From: an uncultured Bacteroidales bacterium | GTDB taxonomy: Bacteria; Bacteroidota; Bacteroidia; Bacteroidales; UBA932 | Length of the DNA stretch: 64,000 bases | NCBI GenBank assembly: GCA_900316955.1 | Contig: ONEX01000005.1 | Span: 62,001-126,000, forward strand | Direction: 5' to 3' | In this document: one piece after another, positions 1 to 7,637 of the stretch | Layout: every line of letters begins with the position of its first letter | How positions within the stretch are numbered: the first letter of the stretch is position 1 | Translations under genes and position numbers: made by a program | The notes under the pieces: model-generated | Database searches by the model: none | The model's input: the letters and a program-made list of their open reading frames with translations, nothing else | Told to the model about the DNA's origin: nothing

Positions 1-1
1 C

Positions 2-745
2 GAGCGCGTGGACGTTCCCGTGTCGGAACTCCGCGTCGGCCTCAAGTGCGGCGGCTCCGACGGCCTCAGCGGCATCACGGCGAACCCGCTCCTGGGCGTG
101 TTCTCCGACTGGATCGTCGCCCAGGGTGGCACGACCGTCCTGACCGAGGTCCCCGAGATGTTCGGCGCCGAGACGATCCTGATGAACCGCTGCCAGGACG
201 TGGCCACGTTCGACAAGACCGTCCATCTGATCAACGACTTCAAGGAGTACTTCATGAAGCAGGGGATGCCCGTGTACGAGAATCCATCGCCGGGCAACAA
301 GGCCGGCGGCATCTCCACCCTGGAGGAGAAGTCCCTCGGCTGCACGCAGAAGTGCGGCAAGAGCATCGTCCGCGGTGTTCTGAAATACGGCGAGCGCTTG
401 AGCGTCAAGGGTTTGAACCTTCTCAGCGCCCCGGGTAACGATCTTGTGGCCTCCACGGCTCTCGCATCCTGTGGCTGCCAGATCGTCCTCTTCACCACCG
501 GCCGCGGCACCCCGTTCGGCACCTTCGTGCCCACGATGAAGATCTCCACCAACACCCCCCTGTACGAGAAGAAGGGCAACTGGATCGACTTCAACGCCGG
601 CGTCCTCGCCCAGGGCGAGCCGATGGCGGACGTCGCCGCGCGCTTCGTCGATTTCGTCCTCGCCGCCGCCTCCGGCGCCCCGGTGAACAACGAAAAGAAC
701 GGCTGGCGCGAAATCGCCATCTTCAAATCCGGCGTAACGCTGTAG
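2..745 (+). CDS. uxaA: Altronate dehydratase, C-terminal part (cut by the left edge)
   Basis: Altronate dehydratase removes water from D-altronate to give 2-keto-3-deoxygluconate in the cytoplasmic galacturonate branch of pectin breakdown. The frame is open at the window edge, so the true start and N-terminal SAF part are missing; about 247 residues remain, roughly half the usual family length. The family signature VGLKCGGSDGLSGITANP sits near the left edge and is followed by the Cys-rich stretch SLGCTQKCGK and by TTGRGTPFG. The stop is TAG. The next gene, on the same strand 48 bases downstream, makes the substrate precursor, which fits an operon. A GTCAT-type palindromic element lies in that gap. 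Confidence 0.93.
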   Translation, partial: ERVDVPVSELRVGLKCGGSDGLSGITANPLLGVFSDWIVAQGGTTVLTEVPEMFGAETILMNRCQDVATFDKTVHLINDFKEYFMKQGMPVYENPSPGNKAGGISTLEEKSLGCTQKCGKSIVRGVLKYGERLSVKGLNLLSAPGNDLVASTALASCGCQIVLFTTGRGTPFGTFVPTMKISTNTPLYEKKGNWIDFNAGVLAQGEPMADVAARFVDFVLAAASGAPVNNEKNGWREIAIFKSGVTL

Positions 746-748
746 CCC

Positions 749-774
749 GTCATTTCGAGCTTGTCGAGCAATCT
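749..774 (+). repeat. GTCAT...ATCT palindromic element, degenerate copy
   Basis: A 26-base copy beginning GTCAT and ending ATCT sits three bases after the uxaA stop. It shares its ends and length with seven other copies in the window. Its inner part is poorly palindromic, carrying TCGAG twice in direct orientation, so it is a diverged member. It lies between two genes that otherwise look co-transcribed. Confidence 0.6.
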
Positions 775-793
775 AAAATTCTAAATCACTAAT

Positions 794-2236
794 ATGGAAA
801 GATTAAACAGAACTTCCGCCCCGCAGGCGAAACAGTACACCGAAAAGGTCATCCAATTCGGTGAGGGCAACTTCCTCCGCGCGTTCATCGAGTGGATCAT
901 CTGGAAGACCAACCAGAAAACCGATTTCAATGGCTCCGTCGTCGTGGTCCAGCCCATCGAGAAGGGCATGGTCGGCTGGCTCAACGAGCAGGACGGCCTG
1001 TATCACCTGAATCTCCAGGGCCTCCAGGACGGCCAGCCCGTGGACAGCGTCGACCTGATCGACGTCATCAGCCGCGGCCTGAGCCCGTATGAGGACTTCC
1101 AGGGCTACCTGAAGCTCGCCGAGCAGCCGGAGATGCGTTTCGTCATCTCCAATACGACCGAGGCGGGAATCGCTTTCGATCCGGCCTGCAAGCTGGACGA
1201 CGCCCCCGCATCGTCCTATCCCGGCAAGCTCACCCAGCTGCTGTACCACCGCTGGGAGTACTTCAAGGGCGACAAGACCAAGGGCTTCATCATTTTCCCG
1301 TGCGAGCTCATCTTCGAGAACGGCAAGCACCTGAAGGAGTGCATCCGCCAGTACATCGACCTGTGGAACCTGGGCCCGGACTTCCGCGCCTGGTTCGAGG
1401 AGGCTTGCGGCGTGTATTCGACGCTCGTGGACCGCATCGTTCCCGGTTATCCGCGGGACACCGCCGCGCAGCTGTGCGAGCGCGTGGGCTATGACGACCA
1501 TCTGCTGGACAAGGCCGAGATCTTCCACCTGTGGGTGATCGAGGCACCGGCGGAGGTCGCCGCCGAGTTCCCGGCCGACAAGGCCGGCCTGCACGTCCTC
1601 TTCGTCCCGTCCGAGGCTCCGTACCACGAGCGGAAGGTGACCCTGCTCAACGGCCCGCACACCGTGCTTTCGCCGGTGGGCTACCTGAGCGGACTGGACA
1701 CCGTGAAGGAGTGCTGCGAGGATCCCGAGGTGGGCCCGTTCGTGAAGAAGGTGATGTTCGAGGAACTCCTCCCGACGCTCAACCTCCCGAAGGAGGAACT
1801 GGAGAAGTTCGGCTGCGACGTGATGGAGCGCTTCCGCAACCCGTTCGTGAAGCACTTCGTGACGAGCATCATGCTCAACTCCTTCCCGAAGTTCAAGACG
1901 CGCGACCTGCCGGGTCTTAAGACCTACCTGGAGCGCAAGGGCGAACTGCCGAAGGGCATCGTCCTCGGCCTCGCCGCCATCTGCACCTACTACAAGGGCG
2001 GGAAGCGCGGAGACGTGGATATCGTTCCGAACGACGATCCCAAGATCATGGAGCTGCTCAAGGACCTCTGGGCGACCGGCGACGTGCGCAAGGTGGCCGA
2101 GGGCGTCCTGGCCGACGAATTCATCTGGGGCGAGAACCTGAACGCCATCCCGGGCCTGACCGACCTCCTGGAGTCCGACCTCGCCCTCATCCAGGCCGAA
2201 GGCATGCGCGCCGCCGTCAAAACTGTAATTGCTTAA
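794..2236 (+). CDS. uxaB: Tagaturonate reductase (altronate oxidoreductase)
   Basis: This cytoplasmic NADH-dependent enzyme reduces D-tagaturonate to D-altronate, the step before altronate dehydratase in galacturonate catabolism. It has 480 residues, as expected for the mannitol dehydrogenase/UxaB family. The N-terminal dinucleotide-binding motif QFGEGNFLRAFIEWI lies at about residues 21-35. The family block containing VTLLNGPHTVLSPVGYLSG follows in the middle of the protein, where the catalytic C-terminal domain begins. ATG at 794 is the natural start. It ends in TAA four bases before the transporter ATG, so the operon with uxaA and exuT is clear. Confidence 0.95.
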   Translation: MERLNRTSAPQAKQYTEKVIQFGEGNFLRAFIEWIIWKTNQKTDFNGSVVVVQPIEKGMVGWLNEQDGLYHLNLQGLQDGQPVDSVDLIDVISRGLSPYEDFQGYLKLAEQPEMRFVISNTTEAGIAFDPACKLDDAPASSYPGKLTQLLYHRWEYFKGDKTKGFIIFPCELIFENGKHLKECIRQYIDLWNLGPDFRAWFEEACGVYSTLVDRIVPGYPRDTAAQLCERVGYDDHLLDKAEIFHLWVIEAPAEVAAEFPADKAGLHVLFVPSEAPYHERKVTLLNGPHTVLSPVGYLSGLDTVKECCEDPEVGPFVKKVMFEELLPTLNLPKEELEKFGCDVMERFRNPFVKHFVTSIMLNSFPKFKTRDLPGLKTYLERKGELPKGIVLGLAAICTYYKGGKRGDVDIVPNDDPKIMELLKDLWATGDVRKVAEGVLADEFIWGENLNAIPGLTDLLESDLALIQAEGMRAAVKTVIA

Positions 2237-2240
2237 TACT

Positions 2241-3701
2241 ATGGGTGAAACACAGAAAAAACTGATGACCAACTGGCGTTGGTGGCTGTGCTCGCTGCTG
2301 TTCGTGGCGACGACCGTCAACTACCTGGACCGCCAGGTGCTGTCCCTCACGTACGAGAACTTCATCAAGCCGGAATTCCACTGGAATGACGACAATTACG
2401 GTACGATCACCGCTTTCTTCTCCATCTTCTACGCCATCGCCTGCCTGTTCGCGGGCAAGTTCGTGGACTGGATGGGCACGAAGAAGGGTTACCTGATCGC
2501 CATCGGCGTCTGGTCCGCCGGCGCGTGCCTGCACGCCGCCTGCGGCTGGGCCACGGGCGCGATCGTCGGCCAGGATCTCGCCGCCCTCAAGGGCGTCGAG
2601 GTCGCTTCCAACGTCGCGCTGGCCATCTCGACGACGTCCGTCTATCTGTTCCTGCTCTGCCGGGGCATCCTGGCGCTCGGCGAGGCCGGCAACTTCCCGG
2701 CGGCCATCAAGGTGACCGCCGAGTACTTCCCGAAGAAGGACCGCGCCTTCGCGACCTCCATCTTCAACGCCGGCGCCTCCGTGGGCGCGCTTGCCGCTCC
2801 GCTGTGCATCCCGCCGCTCGCGATGAAGTTCGGCTGGGAGATGGCCTTCATCATCATCGGTGCCCTGGGCTTCATCTGGATGTTCTTCTGGGCCTTCATG
2901 TATGAGAAGCCCGAAAAGAGCAAGCACGTGAACGAGGCCGAGCTGGAGTACATCCACCAGGACGATGTGGACGACGCGGCCGCCGCGAACGCGGCGCCCA
3001 AGGCCGCCGAGGAGAAGCAGGTCTCCCTGTGGAAGTGCTTCACTTTCAAGCAGACCTGGCAGTTCATCACCGGCAAGTTCTTCACGGACGGCGTGTGGTG
3101 GTTCTTCCTGTTCTGGGCTCCTTCCTACTTCAGCAACCAGTTCAATGCGCCCGTGACGACCCCGCTGGGCCAGTGGCTCATCTTCACGCTCTACCTGATC
3201 GTGACGGTCGTCTCCATCGGCGGCGGCTACCTGCCGAAGATCTTCGTCGAGAAGAAGGGAATGCATCCTTATCCGGGCCGTATGCTAGCGATGCTCATCT
3301 TCGCGTTCTTCCCGCTCTGCGCCCTGCTGGCGCAGCCGCTGGGCATGCACTACAACTCCGCCTGGATCCCGGCCATCCTCATCGGCCTTGCGGCCGCCGG
3401 CCACCAGGCCTGGAGCGCGAACCTCTTCTCCACCATCGGCGACATGTTCCCGAAGGGCGCGATCGCGACCGTGACGGGCATCGGCGCCATGGCGGGCGGT
3501 GTCGGTTCGATGTTCATCCAGAAGATCGCCGGCAAGCTGTTCACCTATGCGGAGAACGCCGGTCCGGCCTTCCGCTTCCTCGGTTTCGAAGGCAAGCCTG
3601 CGGGTTACTTCATCATGTTCTGCTTCTGCGGCCTGGCGTACCTGATCGCCTGGGTCATCATGAAGTTCCTCGTGCCGAAGTACAAGCCGGTGGAACTGTA
3701 A
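2241..3701 (+). CDS. exuT: MFS hexuronate transporter (ExuT type)
   Basis: Inner-membrane major facilitator permease, most likely importing galacturonate or glucuronate for the neighbouring uxaA/uxaB enzymes. The protein has 486 residues from ATG 2241. The first transmembrane helix is followed by VNYLDRQVLSLTYENF, typical of the anion:cation symporter branch, and an interhelical loop carries FVDWMGTKKGYLIA. About twelve hydrophobic segments are visible, with a long acidic/Ala-rich central loop near residues 235-265. A TTG four codons upstream is in frame, but ATG 2241 fits the family better. The stop overlaps the next ATG (TAATG), implying translational coupling. Substrate is inferred from context. 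Confidence 0.88.
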   Translation: MGETQKKLMTNWRWWLCSLLFVATTVNYLDRQVLSLTYENFIKPEFHWNDDNYGTITAFFSIFYAIACLFAGKFVDWMGTKKGYLIAIGVWSAGACLHAACGWATGAIVGQDLAALKGVEVASNVALAISTTSVYLFLLCRGILALGEAGNFPAAIKVTAEYFPKKDRAFATSIFNAGASVGALAAPLCIPPLAMKFGWEMAFIIIGALGFIWMFFWAFMYEKPEKSKHVNEAELEYIHQDDVDDAAAANAAPKAAEEKQVSLWKCFTFKQTWQFITGKFFTDGVWWFFLFWAPSYFSNQFNAPVTTPLGQWLIFTLYLIVTVVSIGGGYLPKIFVEKKGMHPYPGRMLAMLIFAFFPLCALLAQPLGMHYNSAWIPAILIGLAAAGHQAWSANLFSTIGDMFPKGAIATVTGIGAMAGGVGSMFIQKIAGKLFTYAENAGPAFRFLGFEGKPAGYFIMFCFCGLAYLIAWVIMKFLVPKYKPVEL

Positions 3702-5464
3702 TGAGAAAAGGAATCGCAGCCCTGTTGGCGCTCTGCGCCATCAGTTCCTGCGGCAAGGGTGAGGAACCGGCCGCCCCGGAGCAGGGGCAGCCGGTTCCTT
3801 CCGTTCCGCAGAACGTGAAACTGCACGGCGCCACGGAAACCAGCCTGACGTTCCAGTGGGATGCGGTCCAGGGGGCGGCTTCCTACAAATGGAAGCTGAC
3901 CAAGGAGGGCTCCGCCGCCAGCGAAGGAACGGCGAATACTCGCAACGTGACCGTGAATTCCCTGGAGAAGGCGACCACGTACGGGTTCTCCGTGTGCGCG
4001 ACCGGTCCCGGAGGGACATCGGCCTACAGCGCTGTCGTGGAAGCGACGACGGCCGGAACGAAACCCGTTCCGCCCGATCCGTCTTCCACGGTCCTGTGCG
4101 TGGATGCTCCGCTGGTCATTCCTTTCGACTCGGCGCCCACCCTCGGGACCTCCGGCCTCGTGCAGGTGTTCAAGGCCGACGGCACCCTGGTGGACAAGAT
4201 AGACCTGGCGGACATCTCCAAGGTCGATGTCCTCTCCGACGGCACCATGGTCCCCAAGGGAGCGGATGCCGACGCCGGCAAGATCGCCATCAACGACGAT
4301 TCGCCGTTCCATACCTTCATGGACGCGCTCCACAGCGCCCAGTACCGCATCGTCCATTATACGCCGCTGCGGGTCAAGGGAAAGACGCTGGAAATCAAGC
4401 TCCACAACGAGGCGCTTTCCTTCGGGGAGTCCTATTATGTGACGGTCGATGCGTCCGTCGTCGGAAAGGCCGTCGGCAAGGACGACATGCCTTTCACGGT
4501 GAAAGCGGCTCCTACCGGCACCACGTTCAAGGTGGCGGCCGATGGCAGCGGCGACTTCTGCACCGTGCAGGGAGCCCTCAGCTATGTGAGCACGCTGAAG
4601 AAAGACGATGCCGTGACCGTCGAAATAGGGGAGGGAACCTATCCCGAACAGCTCTTCCTCCGCAACAAGAACAACGTCACCCTCAAGGGAACGTCCCGGG
4701 ATAAGAGCGTCATCGCCTACCCGAACAACGACTCCTACGAGACCGGCTCCGGCGGTTCCGTGTCGGCCAAGCCGTCCCTAGGCGCCTCCATCGGCAAGTC
4801 CGGCGGGCGCAGCGTCTTCCTGGTGGAGAGTTGCGACAACCTGGTGCTGGAGAACCTGACCATCGAGAACACCTATTCGATCCCGTCCCACAAGGGGCAG
4901 GCGGAGACGATCTACTTCAACTCCCCCCACCGGCTGACGGTGGAGAACTGCTCGCTGATCTCCTGGCAGGATACGTTCCTGTGCAAGGGCAAAGTGTGGG
5001 TGCACAATTCCCTGATTGCCGGCCACGTGGACTACATCTGGGGCTACCCGGAAGCCTGCCTGTTCGAGGACTGCGAGATCCGCTCCCGGGCGGGCGGCTA
5101 CATCGTCCAGGCCAGGATTGAAAAGGAGGATAACAAGGGATTCGTGTTCCTGAACTGCAAGTTGACAGCGGAGTCCGGCGCCAAGGACGGCTCGATGTAC
5201 CTCGCCCGTTCCGGTGGAGATGCCAAAGTCTACGACAACGTGGTCTTCGTGAACTGTACCATGGGCCCGGTCGTCGCCGCCGCCGGCTGGCACACGAACA
5301 AGGCCCCGAACCCTTCGACGCCCACCGCCACCTCCGGCTGGCGCGAATACGGCTCCGTGGACCCCTCCGGCAAGGCCGTCACCGGCCACAACGCCTCCGG
5401 CAAGGTCCTCACCGCCGCCGAAGCCGAACCCTACTCCTCCCGGCAGGCCGTGCTGGGGTGGTAG
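3701..5464 (+). CDS. Lipoprotein pectinesterase with N-terminal fibronectin III domain
   Basis: Secreted carbohydrate esterase (CE8) predicted to remove methyl esters from pectin, feeding the galacturonate operon in front of it. The 587-residue product has an SpII signal ending AISSC (Cys17), a fibronectin type III domain at about residues 35-125, a second beta-sandwich-like region to about 265, and the right-handed beta-helix catalytic domain from about 272. Catalytic blocks are recognisable: QAETIYFNS, WQDTFL (usual QDTL) and GHVDYIWG (usual GxVDFIFG). The usual LGRPW is replaced by LARSGG, so substrate preference may differ. ATG 3701 overlaps the exuT stop. A strong terminator follows. Confidence 0.9.
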   Translation: MRKGIAALLALCAISSCGKGEEPAAPEQGQPVPSVPQNVKLHGATETSLTFQWDAVQGAASYKWKLTKEGSAASEGTANTRNVTVNSLEKATTYGFSVCATGPGGTSAYSAVVEATTAGTKPVPPDPSSTVLCVDAPLVIPFDSAPTLGTSGLVQVFKADGTLVDKIDLADISKVDVLSDGTMVPKGADADAGKIAINDDSPFHTFMDALHSAQYRIVHYTPLRVKGKTLEIKLHNEALSFGESYYVTVDASVVGKAVGKDDMPFTVKAAPTGTTFKVAADGSGDFCTVQGALSYVSTLKKDDAVTVEIGEGTYPEQLFLRNKNNVTLKGTSRDKSVIAYPNNDSYETGSGGSVSAKPSLGASIGKSGGRSVFLVESCDNLVLENLTIENTYSIPSHKGQAETIYFNSPHRLTVENCSLISWQDTFLCKGKVWVHNSLIAGHVDYIWGYPEACLFEDCEIRSRAGGYIVQARIEKEDNKGFVFLNCKLTAESGAKDGSMYLARSGGDAKVYDNVVFVNCTMGPVVAAAGWHTNKAPNPSTPTATSGWREYGSVDPSGKAVTGHNASGKVLTAAEAEPYSSRQAVLGW

Positions 5465-5500
5465 GAGGCTTTCGCCAACTCCTATCAAATTCTGAGTTTG

Positions 5501-5537
5501 CCCGTAGGTCCATTCGTTGGACCTACGGGTGTTTTTT
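5501..5537 (+). terminator. Rho-independent terminator of the pectin operon
   Basis: A perfect 11-bp stem (CCCGTAGGTCC with GGACCTACGGG) around a 7-base loop is followed by TG and six Ts. It lies 37 bases after the pectinesterase stop. The stem contains AGGTCCA...TGGAC, which recurs in the 92-bp repeats that begin 34 bases downstream, so the terminator may share ancestry with that repeat family. Confidence 0.88.
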
Positions 5538-5570
5538 CCGAAGTGCGGGAATCCTGTTTTTTGGGGGATA

Positions 5571-5662
5571 GCGTGGCTTCAGGTCCATTTGCTGGGACGA
5601 TGGACACGATTACCCGCGGTTTTCATGGCTTGCCCTACATCGGTTGGGACGGTAGCCACGGT
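5571..5662 (+). repeat. Left 92-bp direct repeat of the transposase island
   Basis: It aligns without gaps to 7506-7597 at about 78% identity (counted by eye). Shared blocks include AGGTCCAT, GGACGATGG, CACGATT, GTTTTC, GGCTTGCCCT and TGGGACG. Inside are short inverted repeats (GTCC...GGAC and GTCCAT...ATGGAC), so it can fold like a REP-type element. The two copies bracket the 285-residue gene and the Y1 transposase. Confidence 0.75.
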
Positions 5663-5721
5663 GCATCTTATTTTCGTCGACAAAAGAAGCTGTAATACCT
5701 TGCGGTTTCTGTGTGAAACGC

Positions 5722-5729
5722 TATATTTG
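5722..5729 (+). promoter_or_regulatory. Bacteroidota -7 box for the transposase island
   Basis: TATATTTG matches TAnnTTTG exactly. A possible -33 TTGC is at 5700-5703 with an 18-base spacer. It would give a leader of about 45 bases before ATG 5780. Confidence 0.5.
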
Positions 5730-5779
5730 TAACGGGTGCTGCCAGCATCCGTTTGTTCAACTTTATATGTGTGTGAGAT

Positions 5780-6637
5780 ATGAGCGTCTTGAGTCAATGT
5801 ATGAGCATCATCCAGCTAACTTCCTTGGATTGGTCGTGGAAGGAGCGCTTCAGCATGGTGGGCCATTCGTTCCGGGTGATGGCGATGGCAAAGAATCTTG
5901 ATGAGATGGTGGTGGGTATGATGCACGCTTTCTATGCCGGATCCGGTTATACGAGGGCCCTATTTGACATCGATGTGGATGGAGACCCGGAGTGGAAGGC
6001 GGCTTTGGATCTTTTCGTGCCGCCTTTGAAGATGAAACGGCCCAAGTCAAAGTATGACGTGCCTGCAGAAGATTTGCTGGGCGCCAATATGCCACAAATC
6101 TTTTCGGAAGACGAGAAGGCGAGGCAGGACTGGATGATCGGTGAAACGCTTTGGAACACGGCCTATGAAAAGTATATCTGGAAAATCCGTGAGAACAGAA
6201 TCGCCAGGAACGTGATGATCCATAAATTGCTGGATATGCTGGACGTCTTGCGGAATCCAGGCAAATACGAAGATGAGTCTGGTCCCCAATACTATGTCCT
6301 CCCCTGGAAGAAGCATTGGATGATTGACATCCGGGGGAGAGAGACAAGGGTGCCGCGAACGGATGACAAGTATCTCTTGAGAGAACCAACAGCCATTGAA
6401 CGGGCGAACCTGATCGATAAGTATGAGCAGGCACTGGAAATTCTTGTGGATGAAGAGGTTCTTTTCCCTGTCCAGGATTGTTTTACGGAGGAAGAGCATC
6501 GGGAGCACGAACAAGGATGCCACAGTTGGTTCCTGTCCTGGATGGCAGGAGAAAAGGCTGAGATGGAACGATACGGCGAAACGGAGGAAGAATATGAGAG
6601 CGATGGGGAGGAAGAATCCGAAGGATTGTCGTTCTAA
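5780..6637 (+). CDS. Unknown 285-residue protein encoded with the Y1 transposase
   Basis: I do not recognise this protein. It is soluble, with no signal peptide or membrane helix, mixed charge, and a strongly acidic C-terminus (residues about 262-285, rich in Glu). The middle contains aromatic and charged helices (WMIGETLWNTAYEKYIWKIR). It starts at ATG 5780; ATG 5801 is an alternative. Its 3' end overlaps the transposase gene by 44 bases in another frame, so the two are probably translationally coupled. Base composition is lower in GC than the flanking catabolic genes, consistent with transfer. It may be an accessory factor of the transposase, but that is inference from linkage only. Confidence 0.75.
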   Translation: MSVLSQCMSIIQLTSLDWSWKERFSMVGHSFRVMAMAKNLDEMVVGMMHAFYAGSGYTRALFDIDVDGDPEWKAALDLFVPPLKMKRPKSKYDVPAEDLLGANMPQIFSEDEKARQDWMIGETLWNTAYEKYIWKIRENRIARNVMIHKLLDMLDVLRNPGKYEDESGPQYYVLPWKKHWMIDIRGRETRVPRTDDKYLLREPTAIERANLIDKYEQALEILVDEEVLFPVQDCFTEEEHREHEQGCHSWFLSWMAGEKAEMERYGETEEEYESDGEEESEGLSF

Positions 6638-7499
6638 AGACTATTGGCTGGTTACGACCGAACACCTGAAAGAAGGATTATGGTTCCGCGAAGATGAGGA
6701 CTACAAGGTGGGGATGAACTATGTCGCAGTCTTGTCATTCTTGCTCGGAGTGACAGTCTTGTCCTTTACACTGATGTCAAATCATGTCCATTTTGTCCTT
6801 TATTGTACCCACGATGATGCACGGCTTTTCATTGATGCTTTCAAGAAGAACTGTTCCAGATTTATATCGAAGAAATATGGCATCAAGGAAGCACTGAGAC
6901 GAAACAAGGTGGATATCCAGCGGATCAGCCCGGATGATGAATCCTTTCATTGGGCGGTTGCCTATGTGGAAATGAACCCGGTGGCGGCCAATATCTGCCT
7001 GCATCCTTCCGCCTATCGATGGGGAACGGGCCGCTCTTTTTTCCAAGTCTCTCCACCCAAGGCTGTGCGTCTGGGAACCTTGTCCATCAATGCGGCGAGA
7101 CGCTTGCTTCATAGCAAGCAAACGCTCCCATCCGACTGGCTCGTCGGGGAGGACGGTTATATCCTTCCGGAATCCTATGTGCCGGTCAAGTTGGTCGAAT
7201 CCATCTTCAAGACCCCAAGACGGATGAATTACTACTTGCAGAATTCATCCAAGGCGAAGCGTCGCAGAGAATTGCAGGAAAACGAATTGCCCTCTTTCCG
7301 GGACCAGGTGCTTTACGCGGCCATCCCGGACCTTTGCCGGTCTCTTTTCGGCAAGAACGACGCTTCTGATTTAAACGACGAGCAGCGGCAAGAACTGGTA
7401 CGCCAGATCCGCCGCCGCTTCAGTGCCGATATCCATCAGATTGTCCGCGTAACATCCTTTTCAATGGAGGATGTGGCGCGCTTCCTGGATGCACCTTGA
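6594..7499 (+). CDS. REP-associated tyrosine transposase (Y1/HUH, IS200-like)
   Basis: Single-strand DNA transposase of the Y1_Tnp superfamily (RAYT type), 301 residues from ATG 6594. The HUH metal-binding motif is NHVHFVLY at about residues 63-70. The catalytic tyrosine is probably Tyr124, in AYVEMNPVAAN, which matches the YIxxNPV block of RAYTs. The N-terminal strand block DYWLVTTEHLKEGLWFREDEDY is also typical. A long C-terminal extension (residues about 160-301) exceeds the usual RAYT core and resembles a DNA-binding helical tail. ATG 6594 is chosen because GGAGGA lies just upstream and the fold starts there. It is flanked by 92-bp direct repeats with REP-like stems, its likely targets. 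Confidence 0.88.
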   Translation: MRAMGRKNPKDCRSKDYWLVTTEHLKEGLWFREDEDYKVGMNYVAVLSFLLGVTVLSFTLMSNHVHFVLYCTHDDARLFIDAFKKNCSRFISKKYGIKEALRRNKVDIQRISPDDESFHWAVAYVEMNPVAANICLHPSAYRWGTGRSFFQVSPPKAVRLGTLSINAARRLLHSKQTLPSDWLVGEDGYILPESYVPVKLVESIFKTPRRMNYYLQNSSKAKRRRELQENELPSFRDQVLYAAIPDLCRSLFGKNDASDLNDEQRQELVRQIRRRFSADIHQIVRVTSFSMEDVARFLDAP

Positions 7500-7505
7500 C
7501 GATTG

Positions 7506-7597
7506 TCGTGGCCTGAGGTCCATCCTATTGGACGATGGGCACGATTTGCCGCAGTTTTCGCGGCTTGCCCTCCGTCGGATGGGACGATGGCCGCGGC
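7506..7597 (+). repeat. Right 92-bp direct repeat of the transposase island
   Basis: This is the partner of the copy at 5571-5662, in the same orientation, starting six bases after the transposase stop. It contains GTCCA...TGGAC and CCGC...GCGG inverted repeats. Differences from the left copy include several transitions, some placed so that stem pairing is altered or restored. Its right end runs into the 19-bp tandem repeat at the 3' end of the GH97 gene. Confidence 0.75.
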
Positions 7598-7637
7598 CCT
7601 ACTCGATGACCGCGGCCCTACTCGATCACCGCGGCCC
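7591..7637. repeat. 19-bp tandem repeat at the 3' end of the GH97 gene
   Basis: Two adjacent 19-base units (CCGCGGCCCTACTCGATGA and the same with one change) are followed by nine bases of a third. Unit two contains the GH97 stop codon and final codons. Unit one is therefore an out-of-gene copy of the gene end, abutting the transposase-associated repeat. It may be a scar of insertion or of slippage. Confidence 0.7.

Larger units (their letters stand above)
5465..5779. other. 315-base intergenic stretch between pectinesterase and the mobile island
   Basis: No gene is seen here. It holds, in order, the terminator (5501-5537), the left 92-bp direct repeat (5571-5662) and a TAnnTTTG promoter (5722-5729). 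Short open frames in this stretch have no recognisable content and are not called. Confidence 0.8.

Noticed and set aside
3029-3700. An upstream extension of the pectinesterase reading frame
   Set aside because: It overlaps the transporter gene in another frame and reads as Arg/Pro/His-rich nonsense. The lipoprotein signal begins at ATG 3701, which overlaps the transporter stop.
5465-5779. Small open frames in the gap before the mobile island
   Set aside because: They cross the terminator stem and the 92-bp repeat, have no good start context, and resemble no protein I know.
6423-6593. A longer N-terminus for the Y1 transposase
   Set aside because: The 57 extra residues fall inside the upstream gene, are basic and non-conserved in appearance, and a GGAGGA site precedes ATG 6594.
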